Source of the DNA: Cyanophora paradoxa
Taxonomy: Eukaryota > Glaucocystophyceae > Cyanophorales > Cyanophoraceae
Assembly (NCBI GenBank): GCA_004431415.1
Contig: QPMI01000472.1
Span: forward strand, 1 to 64,000
Reading direction: 5' to 3'
DNA: 64,000 bases
Below the pieces are notes generated by a model. It worked only from the letters and a program-made list of their open reading frames with translations, ran no database searches and had not been told where the DNA came from. Position numbers and translations under genes: made by a program. Shown here in pieces: positions 21,958 through 29,571 of the stretch. The stretch's first letter is position 1; each line of letters begins with the position of its first letter.

Positions 21958-22053
21958 ACACATATTGAAAAACGAATTTAAATCCCTTCGTTCATCTCGA
22001 TCGCTTCGCGATCTCGATTCACTCTGGATTTAAATTCGTTTTTCAATATGTGT
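21958..22053. repeat. Left terminal palindrome of the outer element
   Basis: 96-nt interrupted palindrome with two perfect 28-nt arms (21958-21985 and 22026-22053; outer end ACACATAT, inner end TAAATCC). The 40-nt centre contains an internal hairpin ATCGC-TTC-GCGAT. Arm length, outer octamer and inner ATCC are the same as in the other two elements, while the rest of the arm differs in sequence. Confidence 0.9.
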
Positions 22054-22102
22054 TAATTTAATACTAAAATACATATTTATCGATTAATTTCTTTAACTTT
22101 TT

Positions 22103-22186
22103 ATGCAAACTTTGTATAAAATAATGCAAACTTTGTATAAAATAATGCAAACTTTGTATAAAGTAATGCAAACTTTGTATTAAAAA
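22103..22186. repeat. Four tandem 21-bp repeats near the outer left end
   Basis: Unit ATGCAAACTTTGTATAAAAT(A) repeated four times without gaps, the last copy slightly changed. A 21-bp period equals two helical turns, so the sites face the same side of the helix. Just inside the terminal palindrome, a position suited to a replication or promoter protein (inference). A short direct triplet aaattcgcat also repeats at 22335-22360. Confidence 0.8.
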
Positions 22187-22404
22187 TGATAAACGCGTTT
22201 AATTTAATGCATATTCACGATTGATTCAATCGATATTATATCGATATAATATGTTCTTTGTCGATTACATATATAACTTCGATTGATTAACATTAAACTA
22301 CTTAAAGAACGATATAATCGCGATTAATTCGCATAAATTCGCATAAATTCGCATAAACTCGATATATCTCTTTGGTATTGAAGTAGACCACCGCCCATTC
22401 TGTA

Positions 22405-22735
22405 TCGAAAAACGCAAAAAGTGTCACAGAGTTGCATTATGTCCAATTAAACAATCGATGGGATTGCGGATGTACATTTTTGCACCCAAAAAGTGTCACA
22501 GAGTTGCATTATCTCCAATTAAACAATCGATTAGATTGCGGGATTTTCTATTGGAATATATCGGTACTGCATTATGTCCAATTAAACAATCGATGAGATT
22601 GCTGATGTACATTTTTGCATTGAAAAAGTGTCACAGAGTTGCATGGTCTCCAATTAAACAATTGAGAAGATTGGGGATGGGCATTTTCTCTTCGAAAAAT
22701 TGTCACAGAGTTGCATGGTCTCCGATCGATCAATC
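22405..22735. repeat. Five diverged ~70-bp direct repeats
   Basis: Unit core: AAAAAGTGTCACAGAGTTGC, AT(T/G)(A/G)T(C/G)TCCAATTAAACAATCGAT, then a variable ~25-bp part ending near tgtacatttttgca. The third copy lacks the first part. The frame open across them on the plus strand is a translation of the repeat. Not CRISPR: the units are degenerate and the spacers related. Confidence 0.75.
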
Positions 22736-22751
22736 GAAGTAGGCATCTTTG

Positions 22752-22950
22752 GTAGGCGGTTTAGGCGGTTAGGCACTTCTTAATCGAGAATTAAAAAGAA
22801 GTCCCAAATACATCAACTTGTGTTTTTCAAAACGTTGATTTTAGTTTTTATAGAGAATTTCCAGAAAAGGTGCCTAAGTGCCTAACGTCAATTAAAAGTG
22901 CCTAACTTCAATTAAAAAGTGCCTACTTCGATTTTTAAAGTGCCTACTAC
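22752..22950. repeat. Subterminal block with GGTTAGGCAC / GTGCCTAAC arms
   Basis: Left arm with aggcggtttaggcggttaggcac, an AT-rich spacer (gtttttcaaaacgttgatttt), then right-arm words gtgcctaagtgcctaacg, gtgcctaac, gtgcctac. An inverted copy lies at 58850-59045 upstream of the PolB/integrase genes. The design (two complementary G-/C-rich arms about 100 bp apart) matches blocks in element 1 and in the inner element although the sequence is different. Confidence 0.75.
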
Positions 22951-23140
22951 ACCATTTTCAGTAAGCCCATCTGAAATTCTGAATTTCTCAGTGTCAACTA
23001 ACTCGGAAATCGCAATACTCTATGTTTCTCCGATTTCTCCAACCCTGAAAACACACCTGTTATTCTCTCATCTATCTCATGAGATACTCTCGTTTCGCCA
23101 AAAATTGACAAACGATTTCCCATCATGCTGTAAAGGAAAC

Positions 23141-23395
23141 ATGCCGATTAACCAGCAATATCACAATTTCCATGGGACTTACATCTTGATTGTCAAGAAA
23201 CTCCCAGAGCATTATGAGATCTTCCAAGAGATGGGATTGCGAATTACAAGGAGATCAACCCTTTGTAGATTCTTGAAAAAGAATGGTGCTAAATGGGATA
23301 AGACAATTCGCAAATGGTATACAGAAGATCCCAAGAGTCCCCTTCTGGATGTTTTCGAAACAGTGAATTTGGATCGGTTTAATCATTACCAATAG
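23141..23395 (+). CDS. Small hypothetical protein (84 aa)
   Basis: I start it at the ATG at 23141, behind ctgtaaaggaaac, rather than at 22919, because the longer frame only translates the repeat. The protein (MPINQQYHNFHGTYILIVKKL...CRFLKKNGAKWDKTIRKWYTEDPKSP) is basic with a Trp-containing KWDKTIRKWY segment. It ends convergently, overlapping by 17 bp the minus-strand capsid gene. No family recognised; the inner element has a patatin gene in the corresponding place. Confidence 0.6.
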   Translation: MPINQQYHNFHGTYILIVKKLPEHYEIFQEMGLRITRRSTLCRFLKKNGAKWDKTIRKWYTEDPKSPLLDVFETVNLDRFNHYQ

Positions 23396-24305
23396 CCAGA
23401 AACTCCAACTGGAATGAGTTGTCTATCCCATTCATGTCTACAAGATCACCATAATAATCTCTAAACTCAACTGTTAACTCTCTAATGACCAAATTGCGAT
23501 CGGTTATTTTTATGTATTCACTGTGCTCTCCACTGTGATAAACATACTGTCCAATATCTTTACTTAATTGCAATCTGAGAATCGCCCCTTGATTCTGTGG
23601 TTGTGATCTTGGGACAATATTGTGGTTTGTAGCAAATGGGGAGAGTTCTTTAATGTGCATGTATAAATACTGTTCTGCATTCATATCTGTCATCTTGGAT
23701 GCTTCTAACTTGTAGTTTAAGCGAGATGCCTCAAATTCATATCCTGTGAATGTTATTCCCATTGGGGATGGTTTGGGTGATTGGTACTCCTGCAAAATAG
23801 AGGAAATTCTCTGGGGCATATAAAGACCTTGCAGACTCTGGGAAATCGTAGATGTGCTCAATTGAAGCGACCCAATCAACAGAACTCACCCAAGAAGTTT
23901 ACCCAATCGCTGTGTAGATGCTACCAATTCGAATTGAACATTACTGTAAAACTCTAACTTGTAGGAAGTAGGGTTGTAGTAGACCTTGAATGCATATGTG
24001 AGATTGTTGCTCCAGTAAAGGTGAAATTCAGACCATAATTATATGGACTGGTGACCCGAAATGCCCTTGATTAATATACCCACTTGGGAGAAGGAAGACC
24101 TGTTTGGTTTCAGAGATGCCTTGGTAGAAGAATCTGACAAGAAGGTGGTCTGTTCCAATGGAATTATAGATGCTGTTGGGATCTCTGCATACAAAACTCG
24201 ACATTCTCTTGGTTTGGTTACTGGGGTTGTGAGTGCAACTTTGTAGGAGTTTTCTATTTGTCCATCTGATCGGTCTCTGCTATCTATATTGACCAGCCGA
24301 ATCAT
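23379..24305 (-). CDS. Minor capsid (penton-like) protein, frameshifted copy, outer element
   Basis: N-terminus MIRLVNIDSRDRSDGQIENSY...TKPRECRVLYAEIP and C-terminal half (MTDMNAEQYLYMHIKELSPFATNHNIVPRSQ...FRDYYGDLVDMNG) are clearly homologous to the inner gene 37179-38110. The middle is spread over three frames. The first break (about 24177) is repaired if ccc were cccc, the others are similar one-base losses, so it may be intact in reality. The N-terminal SRDR...NSY...L...P...EIPNSIYNS pattern is shared with many structural proteins of large eukaryotic DNA viruses and their satellites. Minor capsid/penton function is inferred from that and from position beside the MCP. Divergent from the gene at 24334, sharing a 28-bp promoter region. 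Confidence 0.6.
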
Positions 24306-24333
24306 TTTAATATATGTTTATAGATAAAAGAAG
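24306..24333. promoter_or_regulatory. 28-bp bidirectional promoter region between minor capsid genes
   Basis: Only 28 bp separate the two divergent ATGs. The sequence ttaatatatgtttatagata followed by aaag is nearly self-complementary in its core and carries the TAAAAG word before the plus-strand start. The inner element has the same arrangement at 38111-38139. Confidence 0.6.
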
Positions 24334-25343
24334 ATGCCTGTGGATTACATTGAAGTGAGCTCTTTCAATACAATTTCGGGAGATGGACCTACTTCGAGTT
24401 TTATTGCTCGCCTCCCCAGCACATATGAATTTGTAAGAGCAGTAAGACTGGTCTCAGCAGAATTTTATAACAGCATTCCCATGGTGAGTGGTGAAACCAA
24501 ACCAGGAGATGTGACAATAGATAATGCAATCTACCTTTATTGGTCTGAATATCTTTCTGGTGCAGGAAGCACTGGTATTCCAACTGATCGACCTGCTGCT
24601 GATTATGAATCATGGAAACACATTGTGATAAGTCGCAGCACACCCATTCAAAACCACCAACAACTGGTGAATGTAATTAACTCCAAACTTGCATTGAGAG
24701 AGCCACCAGTAGCAATTCGCTGTAAATGGGATGATACACTGAAACGAGTAATATTCCATTCCACCATACCGTTTTACCTGGCTTTCTCAACTGCAATAAA
24801 CCCAACCCAGGCACAGATTCAGAGGTTTTTGAGTTCTGCTCGACTGCTTGGTCTTGATCCTGGGAGATATGGTAACACACCAATCCAATCACAGGTGTAC
24901 AATACTCTTACTGATGGTATCTTCACTGGGTCGATGGTGCATGGTATTATATCTTCATTTGAACCCGAGAAGACCAGGGATAGTGTCCTATTTGTGAGAG
25001 TAAAGGAGTTGGGTGATCTTGTGCAATGTGGTGATGGTCTCCTCACTGGATATTTCCACAAAATCGTGGTTCCTGATAAAGATTATGGTGAGCATGTCGT
25101 TTATAATTCGACAGAAGCCCATCCGATTTATAAATACTATAACAAGAATCTGGGCTCTCCACATTTTCGGTTGACATTGTGAATGCAATTAATGAACCAA
25201 TTGATTTCGAGGGTCAACCTGTCCACCTCACCTTCGAAATTCGATATGGTGATGAACCTGCTGGTGATCCTGTGTACGAATACTTCAAGAGGAGAATGGC
25301 GGAAACACATCCATCTTATCCGGTTATTGCGAATTTTGCGTAA
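24334..25343 (+). CDS. Second minor capsid-like protein, outer element (one frameshift)
   Basis: Starts MPVDYIEVSSFNTISGDGPTSSF; homologous along its length to 38140-39149 of the inner element, and both loci are 1010 nt long. The frame breaks at about 25154. Adding one G to the ggg run there restores agreement with the inner copy to the stop at 25341-25343 (MAETHPSYPVIANFA end). About 336 residues. The N-terminal pattern (IARLPSTYEFVRAVRLVSAEFYNSIPMV) parallels the EIPNSIYN module of the divergent neighbour, so the two are probably distant paralogues forming vertex or minor capsid components (inference). Followed after 54 bp by the MCP. Confidence 0.65.
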
Positions 25344-25397
25344 AATCAAGGATCATTGGTGAATTTTTTATGTTGCAGTATAATAAAAGAGATAATC

Positions 25398-25740
25398 ATG
25401 GATATTACTTCGACCCTCCAACGTCTTTCTCTGAAAGAAGCTCTAACAACCCCAGAAGAAGCCAAGGCGTTCTTCTTGGACAACTCTCTCATGCTTGGTC
25501 TTGAATCCAAGTCGAAGCCAGTTCTTGTTGTTGTGAACCCAAGCAACACTTTTGAGAATAATGCTGGAAATCGCATTTCTTTCAAGCTCCCTCGCTACAA
25601 TTTCTGTGGAAAACTCGAACTTGCGTTTGACCTTCCAGCTGTCACTTTTGCTGGTGATACCGACCTTGTTCGCAATGGATACGTTCGCCCAGTTGGTGCT
25701 CTTGTCTCTCGACTTGAAATCACCTATGGATCTTACACTT
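25398..25740 (+). CDS. Major capsid protein, 5' part, interrupted by the inner element
   Basis: Start at MDITSTLQRLSLKEALTTPEE behind tataataaaagagataatc; the in-frame ATG at 25356 lies upstream of that promoter-like motif and is less likely. 114 codons are readable before the inner element begins at 25741. The first residues (NTFENNAGNRISFKLPRYNF, LVSRLEITYGSYT) match the inner MCP closely. The 3' part resumes at 52872. Together the parts would give about 457 residues, the size of a double-jelly-roll MCP of Polinton-like viruses. As it stands the outer MCP cannot be made unless the inner element excises. Confidence 0.85.
25735..25740. repeat. Target-site duplication, left copy (ACACTT)
   Basis: ACACTT directly precedes the inner element's first base and is repeated at 52872-52877. 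Removing the element plus one copy restores the MCP reading frame with a length equal to the inner MCP at this point. Confidence 0.95.
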
Positions 25741-25813
25741 ACACATATGAATATTCATATTTTAATCCCTCGGCGTTCCGCCTCAGGATTAAAATATGAA
25801 TATTCATATGTGT
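25741..25813. repeat. Left terminal palindrome, inner element
   Basis: 73 nt: two perfect 28-nt arms (25741-25768 and 25786-25813; outer ACACATAT, inner TTAATCC) around CTCGGCGTTCCGCCTCA, which can itself pair GGCG-TTC-CGCC. The arms also contain an internal palindrome ATGAATATTCAT. Confidence 0.95.
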
Positions 25814-26570
25814 GATTCGATGTTATATCAATAAAATCGATTAATTTATTTGAATTTTCACATGAATTTTCATATTTTTATATGCAATTTCAATTAATTT
25901 AATCGATATTATATCGATAAACTCGATTAATCGATATTGTATCTTAATTGTAGTTAATCGGAATTATATCAATAACTTCGATTGATCTTAATTGAATTCT
26001 AAATGAATCTAATCGGAATTATATCAATAAATTCGATTAAATCATGTTCTTTTCCGATTAAATCAATTAAATATTTAACTTTGTTACCATAAGTGGTCTA
26101 AGTTGACTCACTTTTCATAAACATTTTGAACTCTTAGTCTCCTTGAATTTCTTAAGATGACTCAACTTAGTCAACTTAGTCAACTTTGTTACCATAATCA
26201 ATCAGGGTGGACTCACTTTTAGATCAACTTTGAAATTTCAAGCAAAATCAACTTTGATTTCAAAAGTGGATCTTCTAAGTGGACTCAAAATGTTCACTTT
26301 GTGATACATGTTAGCTCAAATCCTTACTGTTTATGGTCAGGGTTGACTAAGTGGGGGGAGTTGACACATTTTGTGAAATCCTTTTTAGAAAACTTTTGGT
26401 CCCAAATATTTCCTGTGAAATTTGAGTCAACTCAACCCACTTAGTCAACCCTTGCATTGAATTCGTAACAAAATCCATATACTTTTACTACTTTTACGAT
26501 TAATATGAGTCAACCTTGAGTCCACTTAAATATAAATATTATATAATAGGGGGAATCTAGGGCAGATGCT
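25741..26570. repeat. Left terminal inverted repeat (830 bp), inner element
   Basis: Matches the reverse complement of 52042-52871 wherever compared (tip, the GTTGAC block, and the inner border ...gggaatctagggcagatgct), with equal lengths. From the tip inward: palindrome (25741-25813), AT-rich tcgattaa/aattgat words to about 26080, then ttagtcaac/gttgacta words, and the block 26341-26450 with ggttgactaagtggggggag and complementary caactcaacccacttagtcaacc. No gene. Confidence 0.95.
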
Positions 26571-26803
26571 GAGTGTTATTGTAAGGAAATCGAATAGTAT
26601 TCGAAATACTTGACATTGCTTAATGTAGGGTGCATTCATATTTCGGCTACATCATACAGTAGAATTCTATTGTAACAAAAGCTACTGTAGAAAGAAAATC
26701 ATTGTAGAAAGCTATTGTAGGAAAGGATATATTATATCCTTTTTTAACGATTGCCATTGTAATAAAAAAGGTAAATTACCCTGTTTATCATTATAGAAAC
26801 CCA
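26571..26803. other. AT-rich gene-free tract inside the left TIR
   Basis: Contains repeated words of the type (c)tattgta(g/a) with gaaa: ctattgtaacaaaagc, ctactgtagaaag, cattgtagaaag, ctattgtaggaaag, cattgtaataaaa, at roughly 14-18-bp intervals from 26668 to 26770. Possible regulatory sites at the 3' end of the decarboxylase-like gene; function unknown. Confidence 0.4.
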
Positions 26804-27202
26804 TCAAAACGGGAATCTATCATGTTTATGTCTCTCAGTCTTCTCAAATGTTAAGAAATTCATTGTTTTATCGATCTCATCTGCAACTGCTTGTGTTTTA
26901 TGCTGAGCTTCTTTACCACAACTGAATATATCAATTGCTAACATGCCTTCATTGGAATAACAATGAGCTGTGCAATGGCTTTCATCTAATAGCAGAACCA
27001 ATGCAAAACCAGGAGGTGATAGTTTGCCATCAAATATCTCACAATGCTTATGAACAATCCTAATACCTTGTCTCAATACTGCTTGTTCAAGGGTTCCCAT
27101 AATCCAATTACCTAGGAAGCTAACATGCTCATAACCTGTTGCTATAGCTGATTTAGCCTTGTAATCAAGCATAACATGAAAGCCTCTGTATTTAGTCTCC
27201 AT
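26804..27202 (-). CDS. speD: S-adenosylmethionine decarboxylase-like proenzyme (SpeD type)
   Basis: 132 residues, the size of the prokaryotic SpeD class. In this family the proenzyme cleaves itself at a Glu-Ser bond, turning the Ser into a pyruvoyl cofactor, and decarboxylates S-adenosylmethionine for spermidine synthesis. Visible: LLLDESHCTAHCYSNEGML (residues 71-89) and AIDIFSCG (89-96). Ser75 is the expected pyruvoyl serine. His80 (+5) and Cys95 (+20) stand at the spacing of the catalytic His68 and Cys83 relative to Ser63 in the Thermotoga enzyme. The usual T-W/Y-P-E segment reads CYSNE, a variation. It is the outermost gene of the left arm, transcribed towards the TIR, and the outer element has no counterpart. 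Eukaryotic hosts normally carry a larger enzyme, so transfer from bacteria or a large virus is possible. Activity is not certain. Confidence 0.85.
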   Translation of the reverse strand: METKYRGFHVMLDYKAKSAIATGYEHVSFLGNWIMGTLEQAVLRQGIRIVHKHCEIFDGKLSPPGFALVLLLDESHCTAHCYSNEGMLAIDIFSCGKEAQHKTQAVADEIDKTMNFLTFEKTERHKHDRFPF

Positions 27203-27225
27203 TAAGAATACCTTAGAAAAATTAA

Positions 27226-27498
27226 CTAGTCAAACCTAATGCAAATATCCCTATACTCTACTCTGATTGATGAAGTAGCTCTTTTCCTGTGTGCTTGACT
27301 CTTTCTTTTGTTACAGTCCCTGCAACCTGATCCCTTCACATGATTAAAGGGATAGGTAAGGATCACCTTATTACACTGCAAACATCTCACAGATACTTTC
27401 TCTTGAGCTTTGATGTAATGTGTCTCACTGTAATCGAATTTATCTTTACCATGAACTGTCATAGCAGCATCAATAAACTTTTTTGTTTTACTATCCAT
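27226..27498 (-). CDS. Zinc-finger protein of the phage/giant-virus FDY-repeat type (90 aa)
   Basis: Starts MDSKTKKFIDAAMTVHGKDKFDYSETHYIKAQEKVSVRCLQC and has two Cys pairs (RCLQCNK, GCRDCNK) around TYPFNHVKGSG. The FI-x-x-A-x-x-V-H-G-x-x-x-F-D-Y-S ... C-x-x-C ... H-x-x-G-x-G-C-x-x-C pattern is common in phages and giant viruses as a stand-alone or endonuclease-linked treble-clef zinc finger. Here no nuclease domain follows. A nucleic-acid-binding role is inferred. It lies 23 bp from the SpeD-like gene on the same strand, so co-transcription is likely. Confidence 0.7.
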   Translation of the reverse strand: MDSKTKKFIDAAMTVHGKDKFDYSETHYIKAQEKVSVRCLQCNKVILTYPFNHVKGSGCRDCNKRKSQAHRKRATSSIRVEYRDICIRFD

Positions 27499-27520
27499 AC
27501 TCTATATATAACCAATATTC

Positions 27521-28354
27521 TTATGGAGCAGTATCCTGTCCAAAAATGGGGAAATATCGATTTGTGCCATAATACTCAGCATAGGTATTCTGCCTTGCAA
27601 TAAAATCGGTTCTCTCAGCATATAATACACACTTGTAGATACCAAACTTGGTGGCTCTCACCAGAAACTGATAGTCTTCCAAACCGAAATTGACTCCATG
27701 ATAAGCAATACCAAAATTATCATATGGGGTGATCACAACTGCAAAATTAGGAGTTCCACCCTCTACTTGACATACAGCATATACATCTGGTGGGATATCC
27801 ACAACTACCTTGTAGTGGTCACCAATTTCAACAAGAGAGTCTACTACTGCTGTTTGTTCATTCACAACAATGGGGAATATCTTGATTATATAGGGGGCAT
27901 TCATGCTGGGGACATAGGTTCGAATTCTTGTGTTGGGATCAATGGGATTGGGTTGATCATTCACAAATAAAGGCGCTCCAACAGCCCCACCAACCCTAAG
28001 ACCATCACCAATATAAGCTCCCCCCGATTTGCAGTTAATAGCTCCCGACCTAGATTCAAAAGAATAAGTAGACAGAGGATCTCCATAGCTATCTGGGTCT
28101 CCATAATGAGCAGAAAAGTTTGCATTTGTGACAAGTAGCTTAGTTGTCTTAACTATTCCATTATTTTTATCACATCTGAGTTCCTGTAATCTCAGCTTGT
28201 GGGTGGAACCAAATGTATTCATTGTAGGTTGGACCTCTGTGGATTGGAGACCCTCAACATCATCAAAAGTAGCATGCTGCAGAACATGGTTTGCTGGTGC
28301 AGCTAATGAAAGCTGAGGTGTAATAATTCGTTCAAGTGGGGGTTGCTCAGCCAT
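27521..28354 (-). CDS. Fibre-like protein A with conserved N-terminal anchor
   Basis: 277 residues. N-terminal ~80 residues (APANHVLQHATFDDVEGLQSTE...LRLQELRCDKNNGIVKTTKLLVTNANF) match the neighbour at 28378-29223 and the C1q-like fibre of element 1. The region SRSGAINCKSGGAYIGDGLRVGG is also shared. C-terminal ~150 residues are a beta-rich domain without a recognisable family, different from that of the neighbour. The pattern of constant anchor and variable head suggests alternative receptor-binding or decoration proteins. Confidence 0.65.
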   Translation of the reverse strand: MAEQPPLERIITPQLSLAAPANHVLQHATFDDVEGLQSTEVQPTMNTFGSTHKLRLQELRCDKNNGIVKTTKLLVTNANFSAHYGDPDSYGDPLSTYSFESRSGAINCKSGGAYIGDGLRVGGAVGAPLFVNDQPNPIDPNTRIRTYVPSMNAPYIIKIFPIVVNEQTAVVDSLVEIGDHYKVVVDIPPDVYAVCQVEGGTPNFAVVITPYDNFGIAYHGVNFGLEDYQFLVRATKFGIYKCVLYAERTDFIARQNTYAEYYGTNRYFPIFGQDTAP

Positions 28355-28377
28355 TTTACATTAAAGGGATATATCTT

Positions 28378-29223
28378 TTATGGGGTTGGGTCATCAATTA
28401 CATCTGGCTCCATGTAAAACCCTGTAACTGAAAGAGTATCAGGAGTTACACCTCTAAGAGCTGATACAGCGGCTATATCTGTTCTCAAACCGATAAGAGT
28501 TATAGTATATAACCCAATATCTGTAACAAACAAGTCAAAGGTGAAATTATTATTATAAACACAGTAGCCATAACCGAAATGATTATATCCCTGAACATTG
28601 AAATAGTATTTATGACCTACTTGATTGTTGTTGGCTCTACAAAGGGAAAGCATTGCAGATGGAATCGCAAGACCTCTCAGTACTCTTTTGGTTCCTTCAA
28701 TTAATTCCGAGTTTTCAAGAGTAACAGTATATCCAATGTAAAATTGAATTAATGGCTGCTGTGCAACAGGAGTATATAATCGAATTCGTTGGGGGTCTTC
28801 AACATTCTGTTCAAGAGTATCTGGGACATCATTATACGAAATTGAGGATGAAAGCTGACCTGAAACTCTGCAACCTCCACCAATAAAAGCTCCTCCTGAT
28901 CTCACAGTAACAGCAGCAGTATTCTTGTCGAAATCTAGGGCTTTCAGGGCAACACTGTAAGCATCAGGACCTCCATTTGTAGGCTGGAAGAAGTTAGCAT
29001 TGGTGACAAGAAGTCGAGTTGTTTTAACCACACCAGAATTCTTATCAGCTCTCAGCTCTTTAACTCGAATAATCGAATTTTTATCAAAGGAGTTACCATT
29101 GGAGTTGGGTCTCTCTGTGGATTCTAAACCACGAACCTCATCATTTACTTCATGCTGGCGAAAATGCATTGCAGGGGATCCAAGGGAATATATAGGCAGT
29201 TGAACTCGATTATATTCACCCAT
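28378..29223 (-). CDS. Fibre-like protein B with conserved N-terminal anchor
   Basis: About 281 residues from the ATG at 29223, which follows agtaaaagaagca (the promoter-like word); the frame is open to 29262 but that part lies upstream of the motif. N-terminus FRQHEVNDEVRGLESTERP...IIRVKELRADKNSGVVKTTRLLVTNANFF parallels protein A. SGGAFIGGGCRVSGQ follows, then a beta-rich C-terminal domain of unknown type. 23 bp before protein A, same strand. Confidence 0.65.
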   Translation of the reverse strand: MGEYNRVQLPIYSLGSPAMHFRQHEVNDEVRGLESTERPNSNGNSFDKNSIIRVKELRADKNSGVVKTTRLLVTNANFFQPTNGGPDAYSVALKALDFDKNTAAVTVRSGGAFIGGGCRVSGQLSSSISYNDVPDTLEQNVEDPQRIRLYTPVAQQPLIQFYIGYTVTLENSELIEGTKRVLRGLAIPSAMLSLCRANNNQVGHKYYFNVQGYNHFGYGYCVYNNNFTFDLFVTDIGLYTITLIGLRTDIAAVSALRGVTPDTLSVTGFYMEPDVIDDPTP

Positions 29224-29262
29224 TGCTTCTTTTACTAAGAAGGAAAGAAAAATAAACTGCAA

Positions 29263-29568
29263 TCAAGCCAAAGTGATTAAATTCGATCCAAGGGATTGGT
29301 AAACAGTTGAAAGAACTTGCAGGTTGGATGTCATTGCTTTGATGTTGTTATCACATTCAGTGTATTTAGCAACAGGGTCACCATATGCAGATTTGGCAAG
29401 GACATTAACCAAGAGGTTTTTATACTCATTTACAACTGGTGAGAGCTTGTTAGTTTGCTGAATCGTTTTTTCAACTGTTTGTAATGCGTTTACAAGGGTG
29501 ATTGTGTCAAAAGAAAGCGCAACAGGCTCAGTTGAATAGGTGGTTCCACCAAGAGGATAGGTCGCCAT
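29263..29568 (-). CDS. Small helical protein (101 aa) next to the fibre genes
   Basis: Starts MATYPLGGTTYSTEPVALSFDTITLVNALQTVEKT. The central part has a heptad-like helix pattern (VNALQTVEKTIQQTNKLSPVVNEYKNLLVNVL). The stop lies 39 nt upstream of fibre protein B's start, and its start lies 3 bp from the end of the S74-containing segment, so it belongs to the minus-strand fibre operon. No family recognised; a structural or assembly role is likely from context only. Confidence 0.55.
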   Translation of the reverse strand: MATYPLGGTTYSTEPVALSFDTITLVNALQTVEKTIQQTNKLSPVVNEYKNLLVNVLAKSAYGDPVAKYTECDNNIKAMTSNLQVLSTVYQSLGSNLITLA

Positions 29569-29571
29569 TTA

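Noticed and set aside
22405-22735. CRISPR-like array
   Set aside because: Units are degenerate, the parts between them are related to each other, one unit is truncated, there are no cas genes, and the context is eukaryotic.
22458-22742. 94-residue repetitive ORF
   Set aside because: Only translates the ~70-bp repeats; no promoter-like word and no conserved partner.
25356-25397. Upstream in-frame ATG of the MCP
   Set aside because: It precedes the TAAAAGA motif and the inner copy shows the same arrangement; the start at MDITSTLQRL is better supported.
25741-25813. Terminal palindrome as a transcription terminator
   Set aside because: It lies exactly at the element borders, occurs at all visible tips and is duplicated in the TIRs; an end structure explains it better.
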